Source: Cyanophora paradoxa (lineage: Eukaryota; Glaucocystophyceae; Cyanophorales; Cyanophoraceae). Taken from it: DNA of 64,000 bases. Of this stretch, positions 10,586 to 19,993 are shown piece after piece. The position numbers and the translations under genes are program-made. The notes beneath the pieces are model-generated. The model ran no database searches, was not told the origin of the DNA, and saw only the letters and a program-made list of their open reading frames with translations. The DNA is taken from the NCBI GenBank assembly GCA_004431415.1, contig QPMI01000643.1, forward strand, positions 1-64,000, given 5' to 3'. How positions within the stretch are numbered: the stretch's first letter is position 1; each line of letters opens with the position of its first letter.

Positions 10586-11298
10586 ATGGTTTATCGCAAG
10601 AAGCCCAAACCCGTTCAAGCTTTTGCCTCTGGCAATCCCAATCAAGCCCAGCAAGAATCCGGTCTCACCTCTGGTGGTGGCAATGAGATGCCCGAGTACC
10701 TTATCGATACCAACCCAGATGTTGTAGCCAAGGAAGAGGCCATTATTGCTGACGCAGTTTCCAACAAAGGAAACACAGACAGTGGTAAACGACAGGTGGA
10801 AGATATGACCGAAGCCAAATCCCAGATTGCCGGTGGAACCCCTGATGCAAACACAGACAAGGTCATCAAAGCCCAGGTCACTGCCACCCAGCAGAAAACC
10901 AAAGATGTCCCCAGGTTGCTGAATCGGAACTCAAGAAACGAGGTCCCTATCAAAAACACACAGTACCTTCGGAGGTTGTTATGAATTTTGAGGAAAAAGT
11001 ACGAAACCTTGAAATGAAAGTAGCAAACTACGAAAAGTGGGTTCAAAACTACGAGGAGCGAAAATCTATGAAAAATTTGGTTAAAAAGGAAATTTCGAAA
11101 CTCGGATTGAAATCAAAGGTCGATGTTGAAGAAATTAAAAAGGAGGATAAGACAGATACACAGGCTGCAACTCGCCAGCAAAATGTTGCCCCGCAGTACA
11201 CCCACATCGTTCCGACAGCCCCACCAATTATGCATCGATGCTTGGTGGAAAGCGAATTGTTCGCTAATGCCTGTGAATGTCAGCAAGGCATAATTTAA
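10586..11298 (+). pseudogene. Coiled-coil virion-associated protein, frameshifted
   Basis: The N-terminal half is low-complexity and Gln/Asn/Gly-rich. After a frame change near 10,910 (in a CCCC run) a coiled coil follows: VRNLEMKVANYEKWVQNYEE, then KNLVKKEISKLGLK. The element B protein at 53,799-54,533 has the same order, with MTAKLKDLEAKSSALEQYV followed by KEMLRKEVFKMGI. It is always the next gene after the ATPase. The function is unknown; scaffold, core or DNA-associated roles are possible. The C-terminus is uncertain because more than one frame is open near 11,200-11,290. Confidence 0.5.
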
Positions 11299-11443
11299 CC
11301 GGTCCGTATTTCGATCGAGTTTTAATGTGGACACCTTTGCAGAATGGGCAGGTTGGCTCTGTGAAAAGTATGATGAGATCCACCAGCTCGTATGGGAACA
11401 AACGAGCCAGCAGCAGTCTCATTTACTCTACATGACTAAATAA
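11294..11443 (+). CDS. Possible small ORF, no ATG
   Basis: A frame open between stops encodes NVDTFAEWAGWLCEKYDEIH and then QLVWEQ. This is amphipathic and protein-like, but it lacks a start codon and another frame is also open here. It may be a broken fragment of a small element A gene or of the preceding coiled-coil gene. No family is recognised. Confidence 0.25.
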   Translation, partial: FNRSVFRSSFNVDTFAEWAGWLCEKYDEIHQLVWEQTSQQQSHLLYMTK

Positions 11444-12006
11444 TTTATATGCATACGTTAGCAAATGGATTGCATCTCTGGAATAATAGAGATGTTTACG
11501 TTTCATCTGCGGGTCACTGCCAGCAGGGCTGCTGTGATGTTGAAGTGAGTGTTGGTGTGAACAGCGAACCGAATTCTCGCAGGAACTCTCTGGAGCCTGT
11601 GAGGCGGAGGTCGATTGAAGGAGATCTGGAGCAGGTCCGGTCTCAGTTTGAAGGGGAATCCGCTTGGTCAATTCCTTTGGAACAACAAACCGAACCTGGT
11701 CTTTCACGATGATTGATTTTACTAAATTCACAACTGGCGAGAACTTGTAGATTACCAGGCAATCAGCAAAGCAAAATACGTGAACCACCCTAAGCCCCTC
11801 CTCCTAATTCCCCAATCCCTCTTTAGGTAGTTTCCAGGTAGTGAAAGTGTTATTTCCTCGCTGAATGCCTTTTTCATTGAGTAGAGTTTAAAGAATATGC
11901 CTTTTTGCGGTGCATTTAGCTGGTAGTACTGAAATAAATCTAGATCCTCTATAGGGACCTTGTAGTAGCGCTCTAAAGCAGTCTTGATTGCCGGTCGATC
12001 CATCAC
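11423..12006 (-). pseudogene. Hypothetical protein with a hydrophobic segment, frameshifted
   Basis: A reverse frame from 12,006 encodes MMDRPAIKTALERYYKVPIE and ends in GLGWFTYFALLIAW. The neighbouring frame (11,788-11,423) continues with CLVIYKFSPVVNLVKSIIV and a Ser/Gln-rich tail. Together they suggest a roughly 190-residue protein with a central hydrophobic, possibly membrane-spanning stretch, broken by one indel near 11,760. The start is 7 bp from an ACTTAAGGA motif. I do not recognise it and see no clear counterpart in element B. Confidence 0.35.
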
Positions 12007-12013
12007 AAAAAAT

Positions 12014-12071
12014 GACTTAAGGATAATCCGCTACTTAAATTAGAGAAAATAATTTTCTAAGCCTTAAGTAG
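12014..12071. promoter_or_regulatory. Candidate early promoter: ACTTAA motifs and CTACTTAA/TTAAGTAG inverted repeat
   Basis: GACTTAAGGA (12,014) and CTACTTAAAT (12,031) lie in the divergent gap. CTACTTAA is matched by TTAAGTAG at 12,064-12,071, forming an inverted repeat just before ATG 12,075. CTACTTAA starts 44 bp before the ATG, the same distance as in front of the element B gene at 47,861. Confidence 0.45.
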
Positions 12072-12074
12072 AGA

Positions 12075-12475
12075 ATGTCGGATTCAGAGAAAGCCCCAGC
12101 GACCGCTGAAGTTAAGCCCAAGAAGCGCTACCAATTGACCCCAGAGCAGAAAGAAGCGAGAAACCAGAAATACCGCGAGCGGTACCACAGTGATCCCGAG
12201 TTCAGAGCCAAAGAGCTGGCGGATCGCAGAGCAAGATACGAGAGATCAAAGGATAAATACCTCGAGAAAATGGCGGTCCAGAAACAGCAAAAATACGAAA
12301 TCGATGCGGAGTTCAGAGAGAAAAAGAAGGCCAATCGCTGGCATACTACCACAGAAAGCATGCAGAGAAGTTGGCCGCTATTGCAGCGGGAGTAGCTCCT
12401 GAGAAAGCAGAGCCAGCAATCCCTTCGAAAACCGGAAGACCCGCAAGTACAACAAGGAATCGCAATGAATCGTGA
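12075..12475 (+). pseudogene. Small basic DPEFRE-repeat protein with C-terminal GRP motif, one frameshift
   Basis: It has two degenerate copies of a charged repeat: YRERYHSDPEFRAKELADRR and KYEIDAEFREKKKANR. After a frame change near 12,335 the second copy continues as AYYHRKHAEK, and the protein ends KTGRPASTT. Element B has relatives at 53,540 (RYREDPEYREFKKQQ, ending RPIGRPIKHY) and 48,415 (QNDPEFRELHKKY, ending RRGRPRKRN). The GRP core resembles an AT-hook, so DNA binding is a reasonable inference. The role may be regulatory or chromatin-like. It is about 130 residues long. Confidence 0.5.
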
Positions 12476-12565
12476 GAGACAGACCGATATGTATATTTTT
12501 TATGTACAGGACCGATTAATCGGTTTTGTATCGTGGGGAGAAAATTTGATTTGTCCCGTGGGACC

Positions 12566-12582
12566 AAAAAATGACTTAAGGA
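12566..12582 (+). promoter_or_regulatory. Repeated AAAAAATGACTTAAGGA motif upstream of the polymerase
   Basis: The 17-bp string AAAAAATGACTTAAGGA occurs here and again at 12,007-12,023. It is the only obvious repeated motif in the 185-bp gap before the polymerase gene. It belongs to the ACTTAA motif class seen upstream of replication genes in element B. Confidence 0.4.
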
Positions 12583-12659
12583 AAAGCCACATAGGTTAAT
12601 TAACGAAAGGGGGAATTTACCCTATCTGGCAAAAATATTTTCTTGGCATAAAGTAAACA

Positions 12660-15600
12660 ATGCCTCGCGCAAGTTACAAGAGAAGAAAAACCTTGAAAGC
12701 GAAAGCGGTCGAATTGATTAACCTCGGTATCCAGCGGAGCCTGCTCACCAAGAGAACCGCTGATGCATTATTGCGCAAATTCTCAGGAACTTCCAAGGTT
12801 CCCGAAACCATGCTCGAGCTGTACCTCAAGAACATTCAGTCAATTTTCGATACAGAGCGACCTGCAAAGGGATATACCCTGCAATCGCTGCTGGGGGTTC
12901 GCCAGGCTGCATTTGATCGAGAGGTCGGTCGCATTGGGGCCATTGAGGCTGAACCTCCGAGACCCCGAGAGAACAGGCAGCTGAATCAATTTTTCCGGCA
13001 GATTGCCCAGTTTCCCGACGATGCTGTTGTCCGGGTCACTTTCAAGCTCTGGGCCGAAATTAATGCTGAACCCACTGGTCGTGCGAGGGATCAGCCACTC
13101 CGCTTTGAAGGTCGCATGTACCGACCCCTAAAAAGGGCTTCGATCACAATTCCGGTAAGGATGCTGCGACAAATTGCCCGTGATGGTTTCGTTACAAGGT
13201 TCGTGCTGAACCAGAGACACTATATGGTCGCTGATTTCCTGTATGTTGTTGAGACCGTATTTAGGGCTGATCGACTTGCAAGCGAAATTCAGCATTGGTA
13301 CGATTATTTTGCGGAAATTCACGAAATCGTTCTGGTGGAGGCTCAGGCTGAGGAGGAAGCCCAGGAAGCCGTTCAAGAAGAATTTCTCGATGAGGAACTC
13401 GAAGAATCGATGCGATGTACCGCAGCTGTGAGCCAGTACATTAATTACGATCTCAATCCCGAGGCGAAATCGATCGAGGAATTAATCATCAAGCCTGCTT
13501 CCGGAAAATCGAATGCCTGTGTCTACGATATGCTGATCTCATTGTACTCTCGTTCAATGGAAGCTTGTCACAGAAACAGGAAGTACAAGGACATTGAGAT
13601 GACCTACGAGGGTCTGTATCGATTTTTCCACGGAAAGGAATATACTGAGGGAGCCTCTATGTCCCTCACTCTGAGGCAGCTCCGAAAATTCGCGGATCGT
13701 TGCAGGCTGGGATTCCGTGTTTATTCGGAGGATAACAAGCTCAAGTACAGATACCCACAGGGAGAGATGCCCGTTAATAAGGATCTGCATCCGCAATGCA
13801 TGAATTTCATGGTACACAATAACCACGTTTACTGCTACAACGATAACATCAAAGCCCTCGAGAAGAATTTCAAGAAAATGGACCTGGAAACCGAAAACCC
13901 AACCGAAGCTTCGCTGAACTCATCCTATCAAATCACAGAGACCAAACAATACGATATGTTCGCCCACACACCTGCTGATCTGCTCAAGATTGCGACCATG
14001 GGATTGAAAGCTGATAAGGAGAAAGCTACAGTCCGAATCGTTTACACTGGGTCCATGGATGAGCTTCTGTTCACTTTCTTGGATCGCCTTCAATACGAAC
14101 CAAAGCTCGGAATGAAAGGGGGACAGATCAAAACCCTGATCTTCAAAGCGAGTGGAATATTCTTTTCCGTATTTAATCCCTCGGTTTCTGATCACATGGT
14201 ACAGTGTGAGTTCGAGACTGAGGCTTACTACAAAAAGGTCCAATCCATTCGTCAAGAATTCAAGGAAGCCCTGATTAACACCGACACAATTTCACAGTAC
14301 GAGGAGGGCTTCCGAACAGCCCTTATTAATTACAATCGCTCTGCTCTGAATGGCTATTTCATTAAGCCGAAGCCAGGAACTAAATACACTGCAGTGGATA
14401 TGTGCAAATGCTACCCAGCTGTTATTAGCAAGATCGAGAAGCTTCCAGTATTCAATATTTTCGATGGTATCCGCCCCTATGATGGTCACCCAATCGAGGA
14501 GGATACCTTCTATGTGATTGATGTGCAGCAGTTCGATACTGGAACCTACATGCAAGGAGTGGATACATACGAAGAGGATATTGATGATGAGCCAGTAGGA
14601 TACAAATCCCGCATCTGCGATCCAGGAATTCAGATCCTGCTCGATCGTTATAAGGCTGCATCCTACTCGAACTTGATCACAGGGTACACTCTGAAGCGTC
14701 ACTGGGAGGACATCAAGGATCTCGTGACTATTACAGGCTACAACCGCCCATCATTTTTCGTAAGCAACCCCTCAAAAAGGCTGATCCAGAAAATAATGTC
14801 AAGCGACCTGAATCCTCGCGAGAAAAAGGCTACTCTCGTAGAAGTGATTGGTCTGCTAGGAAAGCGACTCGATAAGCGATCCAAGACCAGGTTGTTCTGC
14901 AAAAAGTCCGAGGCTGATATCTATGCCCAGCAGGTGGGCGGAATGGTGGAAGTATTCACCTTTGGTGCGAAAACTGATACTCTGGTCAAGAACCTTTCGG
15001 ATTTCGATGGCCACATCTATTATGTGAGAACTGATTCTCAAAAGGATCTCATTAACGGGTTCCTTCCGATCCAGTTCGCAATGTACGATCGAGTTCGCAG
15101 CGAAATGTATGACAAGTACAAGGAACTCAAAAGCAAAGGTTACGAGGTCGTGGGAATCCACACTGATTGCCTGTATATCAAAGGAAGGTATAGCTCAAAG
15201 CCCTTTGATCGTAATAGCTTTGCCAACATTGGTCGCTTCTCCTATATTCCGAACAAGAAGCCCCCAATGAACCCCATTCGCATTCGGACCCTCCCGAAGC
15301 CTATTAAAATTGAGGATCCCCTTTCGAATATCAATTCCTTCTGCCTTCGAAACGAATTTGATTCGGACGCTTATACCAAGGTTTACAATGAGTTCAATCA
15401 TGTCAATACCCTTGGAATGCTTCCAGGAGCCGGAAAGTCGACCGGATTGATGGTCTACCTGCTAAAAAATGACATCAACGGACTCATAGTTTGCCCCTAC
15501 AACAAACAAGCGGCCGAGTTCCGATGCTCTCTGAAAGAAATGGGCATCAGATTGGGGAAGCCCGAAGCTGCAAGCCGCATTGAGGTGGCCACCCTGTACA

Positions 15601-16801
15601 GTGTTCTGGGTCTGCGAGTCTCAAATGAGCAAACCTGTGAAGAGGCCCTATCGGCTTCACAGGTCAATGAGTTTATGGAAGGCTTTTCCCATGTAGTATT
15701 CGATGAGGTCTATGCCTATAAAGTAAAGGACCTTGCAAAGATCAAAAAATTCATAAACAAGTATTCGGATAAGAAATTCTACTGCAATGGAGACCCCACC
15801 AAAACGCTCCCATAAATGATGCTCTTGCTGTGGCTGACCCCAAACAATATTACAGCGATGCTATCTCAAGCATCTTCCCCAACACACTGCAGCTGATGAT
15901 CAACAAGAGGCATCGCAAGCCTGAGGATCGAGAGAAGCTGAAAGCAATCAAGGTCGATCTCTTTGAGAACGGACTTGCTCCTACAGAAATAGTAAATAAA
16001 TACGGATTCAGAACTGCAACTGATCTAAACGAAATTCCTGATTCCTACAGGGCTATATGCTATAGAAACGAGATGGCTTACCTGTACAACCGAACCATGC
16101 ATAAACGTATATACCCCGAAACCGAGGGGATCCTTGTGAACGGAATCAATTTTTTCAAAGGAATCGAAATCGTTTGTCGTGAATATATCTGTGTGACCCG
16201 AGGTAAAAAAGATGAGAAAGTAGCGGCTTTCACTAATTACAGTTATACCATAGTCGATATCAATCGGAACCAGGTCACTTTGGAGGATGTGTTTGATGGG
16301 ACCCAGTTCTCTCTCCCCACTGCTCTGTTGGAAAAGTTCAACCTACCCTATGCTGGAACATGCCACAGTGTTCAAGGACTCACCTACGATTCGGGCATTG
16401 TCGTTTGTGAGGCCTCGTTCTGCCATGTTACTCCTGAGTGGTTCTGGACTGCTCTGACTCGCAACCGAGATTTGAGCGAGATTCTCATTTACACCAAGCT
16501 CCACAAGTTCGAGGCTAAATCCGAGATCTTCGAGCATCTGAAGGCCAAGGTTCGGGCTTACAAGTGCCAGGATCAGAAAGCGGGTCGAGATTATAATGAT
16601 GATGATTATATTACACCCGAGTGGATCATTGAGCAGCTCAAGGAGCAGAAGCGAATCTGCTCTCTGTGTACCGAACCCCTTTCCCTTCAGGCAAAGGATC
16701 TAAGGTACAGGCTTACTGTTGATAGGATTAATAATAAAGAGGCTCACATCAAGTCGAACTGCAAGCTGGCTCATCAAGGATGCAACAGCAGCAAAAAATA
16801 G
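12660..16801 (+). pseudogene. DNA polymerase-SF1 helicase-HNH fusion protein, one frameshift
   Basis: The first frame (1,051 residues) has an N-terminal region with a possible Cys-peptidase-like SNACVYDMLISLYS (about 285-298) and NNHVYCYN. A family-B-like polymerase core follows: motif A AVDMCKCYP (578-586), a weak motif B around EVIGLLGK (728-735) and motif C HTDCLYI (834-840). No exonuclease DxE motif is evident. Next is an SF1 helicase: Walker A LPGAGKST (about 921), Walker B FDEVYAY (1014) and motif III NGDPTK. A single missing base near 15,805 shifts the frame. The second frame holds CHSVQGLTYD and TALTRNRD (motifs V/VI). The C-terminus has CSLC...DRINN...H...NCKLAH-x-x-CN, an HNH nuclease signature. 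It lies 18 bp before the integrase ATG. Confidence 0.65.
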
Positions 16802-16819
16802 AATTTGTATAGTTATAGG

Positions 16820-18186
16820 ATGGCATCGAAAATAGTGAGGCGAGGGGCTGGGGATGAGACCGAAACGACCCTGCTCCCCATTCCGATCCCAGATACAGAG
16901 AGAGTAGAAGGCAGAATTAGTAAAAGAGAAGCAAAGGTAAATGTAGTAGGGGATGTCCCTTTTAGAACCGTGAGTCCGGCTTCGAATAAAATAGTTAGGC
17001 GAATGTACGATCCTAAAACAGGTTACAAGCATCCCCATACGATCTATCAGGAGCTGAAGAAAGAGGATCCGAGTGTTACTTATAACGAGGTCAAAGAGGT
17101 TGCAGAAAAGCAAGAGTTTATGCAGATTAACAAGAAGCCACCCCAGCATCGCAGTCCACATTCATTCCAATCACAGCTCCACCCTGGACCTACCAGGCCG
17201 ATCTGATATTCTATTTATCTTACGGAAAGTACAATGCGGGGTACATTGCGGTACTCACTCTTATTGAGATCACGAGCAGGAGGGCTTACGCTAAGAAATT
17301 AAAGAATAAAGAGGGAGTCAGTGTTGCGACTGCATTTAGAGAGGTATTGGGTGAGCTTCCCGCTCCAATGAGGGTGTTAGAGACTGATTTGGGTTCCGAG
17401 TTTAAAGCGAAAGAGTTCCAGGCAGTGATCCAGGAGTTTGGAATCGAGCATAGGTTTAAACAGGCTGGGGATCACACGAGTTTAGGCATCATGAATCGAT
17501 TCCATTTGACCCTCAAAACGATGATCAATAACTACTGCATCGCTTTCAACACAGTCAAGTTTATGGATAAGCTAGAGGACTTTGTTCTGAATTATAATTC
17601 CAGTGTTAATAGGACTATAGGTATGCGACCAATAGATGTTAGGTTAGAGGATATGGCTCGCATTCGCAGTTTCATTTTATCGAAAAAGAAAGCAATTGTT
17701 GATGATATATTCGAGAAATTCAAGCCCGGCCTGTTCGTTCGAGTCTTGCTGCCTAGATCTAAGTTTGACAAGGGGGCCACTCAGAGATACAGTCGAGAGG
17801 TCTACAAGATCGCAGGAAGGGCCGGGAATGGAATCCAGGTCGTAGATGCCCAGGGTGTTCCTTTGAATCGAATCTTCAAGCCTCATGAGCTGCAGATCAT
17901 ATCGGAAGTTGAAGCAATCGTTGAGCCTTCCGCAAGTACAGTGGATACAGTGAGGCAGGAGGCCGCAGCAATTAGACAGATCCACAGAGAGGGCATAGAT
18001 CCGGCGGAATCAGTGCCAAAAGGCAGCTTGATCGAGGATAGGGTCCAGAGAACGAAGAGGGTTTCAAGGGAGCTAGCGAATCTAAGAGTAGCCGGAACCG
18101 AGAAATTAGCCGGTGGGGCAGAGGCTGTAGCATCCTATGATAAGGCTCCAGCTATAAGGGCTAGTACTAGGATCCGAACCAGGTAA
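16820..18186 (+). pseudogene. Retrovirus-type integrase, frameshifted and lacking the catalytic Glu (DD35N)
   Basis: The start at 16,820 (MASKIVRRG) matches MSSKITRRQ of the element B integrase, and both continue to LLPIPIP/ILPIPIP. The first catalytic Asp lies in QADLIFY (shifted frame, about 17,195) and the second in ETDLGSEF. The residue 36 positions after the second Asp is Asn (codon 17,494-17,496, GIMNRF) where element B has Glu (GRIEAF). The C-terminal SH3-like region and the tail RVAGTEKLAGGAEAV are conserved in both. Frame changes lie between about 17,140 and 17,347. Integrases of this class insert the element into host DNA; this copy looks inactive on two counts. Confidence 0.8.
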
Positions 18187-18212
18187 AATTTTATATATTC
18201 GTATAGTAGGAA

Positions 18213-18581
18213 ATGGAGAAAATCTATATTGAGGTCCCTTTTGAACAAAAAGATGAAGCTAAAGCCCTTGGGGCTAAATGGGATATGAAGCATAAATGCT
18301 GGTATGTAACTGAGCCGGAACATAAGCTTCTATCTACCTATAGTACCGTGGCCGTTTCGGAATTAATGCGCAAAAATAAAAAAATTTATTTGAAAATCCC
18401 GTTCGAGGATCGCGAGGAGGCTAAGAAGGGTGGAGCCAAGTGGGATCCTGATCATAAGCTATGGTTCGTATCGGGTATTGATAACCCATTAACACTGACC
18501 TACGATAAAGTACAAGTGGGGGCGTGGCTCGTCAAGTCGGAACGAAGCAAGTCGCAATTTAGTAGTAGCTCACGTTACTAG
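18213..18581 (+). CDS. Tandem DUF5710-like domain protein
   Basis: The protein has 122 residues in two similar halves: IYIEVPFEQKDEAKALGAKW and IYLKIPFEDREEAKKGGAKW, each followed by D-x-x-x-K-x-W-(Y/F)-V. This (I/Y)-V-P-(F/Y)-x-E-K-D-x-A-K-x-L-G-A-x-W-D pattern is that of DUF5710 domains, often found joined to primase-like or DNA-transfer proteins. The function of the domain is not established. It is the last recognisable element A gene, 27 bp after the integrase, with GTATAGTAGG just before the ATG. The C-terminus is Ser/Lys-rich. It is intact. Confidence 0.65.
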   Translation: MEKIYIEVPFEQKDEAKALGAKWDMKHKCWYVTEPEHKLLSTYSTVAVSELMRKNKKIYLKIPFEDREEAKKGGAKWDPDHKLWFVSGIDNPLTLTYDKVQVGAWLVKSERSKSQFSSSSRY

Positions 18582-19109
18582 CTGCCAAAACGCAAAGACT
18601 GCGAATCGAACTACGTGCAGTATACCGCTGTAATCCTGATGCAATGCGGAGTACGGAGCAGTTTACAGCTTCTTTAGTTCGTTTGTCTATCATTAGATAT
18701 CGCCCGATTAGGGAGGGGTGCTTCGGACTTGTGACAAGGCTAGCTAGTGAGCTAGCGCAAGCGCCCAGCGCTAGCGCTTTCGAATCAGGTCGACATGTAA
18801 TATATCAATGTGATCGGCGCATCTTGCAGAACACGAATGTATACCTCGCTCAACTTGAGGCGCCGATTGTAATTTCGGGACAATCAAATCATTTTTTTGG
18901 TCAGGAGGTCCAGTCCAAAAAACTCAGCCTCGACTTGCTGTCCCAAAAACTATCGTCAAGCCGGACGTGAAGCGGCTCTGAAGCGCCGTCTTTAAAACTT
19001 GGTACCCGGCATAGTTACCGGTGGACACCCCCGTCAACGTTGATATTAAAAATGTGAGTTGGCTAGAATTCTTAAAACTGAGTTTTGATCTCAGAATGCA
19101 GGCAGAATT
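18582..19109. other. Probable element A / host boundary region, no gene seen
   Basis: No convincing coding sequence. It contains a perfect 12-bp palindrome AGCGCTAGCGCT (18,767-18,778) and the inverted pair GCTAGC...GCTAGC just before it. Composition changes here. The element's right terminus probably lies in this stretch, but no terminal repeat could be confirmed. Confidence 0.3.
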
Positions 19110-19860
19110 TCTTATTATTTGTCTTTTTTATGAAATAGGTGATTATAATGGGGTTCATAAATGAATTTTCGCCTACAAAATGGCTTAATTTAAATAACAT
19201 TTGAATTTAAAAACTTTGGAAGCTTCTCAGAAGCCCGACAAAATTACGAAAACCTTCAAAAACCGGCTGCGCTTCCTGTGAACTGGTGGGTCGACGTCAT
19301 CTGTCAGCTCAGGCCGCCAAGTGGCTTTCGAATTCGATCTTAATTATAATTAACACGACTGATAAACTGATAGGATATTAGGTATAATTATCCAAACTTA
19401 ATATTATTATGTCCCTAATTTATGCAAACATGGGGTACATAAATGTGCTTTTGGCTGCAACACTGGTTTTTTTAGAATTACAAATAAATTTAAAAGCTTT
19501 GGAAGCTTCTCAGAAGCCCAACAGAATTATTAGAATTATAAAACCGGCTGCGCTTCCTATGAACTGGGGGGGTGGACTTCAACTGCCAGCTCAGGCCGGC
19601 CAGTGGCTTTCGAACTTCGGAATTCGATCTTAATTATAATTACCACGACTGATGAAGTGAGAGGATATAAAGTATAATTATACAAACTTTCTATTATTAT
19701 GTCGATCACGTTGCCTTTTTATGTAAAGATGGGGTACGTTAATGCAATTTTGCCCTACATCGGCCGCAAGATATCAACTTCTTTTAATAAAATATAGTTT
19801 TCAGACATTCGAAGCTTCTTAGAAGCCCAGCAAAATTCTGGAACTTCAAAAAAACCAACT
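19110..19860. repeat. Imperfect direct repeats of about 290 bp, 2.6 copies
   Basis: Copies begin near 19,110, 19,400 and 19,691. Each has a TATTATT(A)TGT start, a GGGGT(A/T)C(A/G)T-AA-TG segment, then GCTTCT-C-AGAAGC (a short hairpin) and, in the first two copies, GGCTGCGCTTCCT, TCAGCTCAGGCC and GAATTCGATCTTAATTATAA. The third copy is truncated after the hairpin. No coding potential is convincing. They could be a decayed repeat element or part of element A's terminal region. Confidence 0.6.
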
Positions 19861-19993
19861 GGCAAGGTTGGCGAAAAGCAACCCCTACTAGGCTAGCATG
19901 CGCAGGCAGCGCAGTACGTACAGTCGGTCACTACTACAGTGTCGACATCAGTCACTCTGAGTCCTGAGTCCTGACTCCTGAGGTCCGACGGTC

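Larger units (their letters stand above)
1..18600. mobile_element. Element A: degraded Polinton-like provirus (left end outside window)
   Basis: The region holds the Polinton-like core set: MCP, FtsK/HerA-like packaging ATPase, two minor-capsid-like proteins, a DNA polymerase and a retroviral-type integrase, with fibre, patatin and SpeD genes. Gene order and orientation match element B in mirror image across the structural block. Most genes carry one or more single-base frameshifts. Only the MCP, the second minor capsid gene and the DUF5710-like gene are fully open. The right limit is inferred from the last recognisable element gene, which ends at 18,581; no terminal repeat could be confirmed because the left terminus is not visible. 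Composition is moderate in GC, unlike the GC-rich host gene. Confidence 0.85.

Noticed and set aside
18644-18970. 108-codon forward ORF after the DUF5710-like gene
   Set aside because: Amino-acid pattern is random-looking, there is no TATA-type box or homologue in element B, and it overlaps palindromic non-coding sequence.
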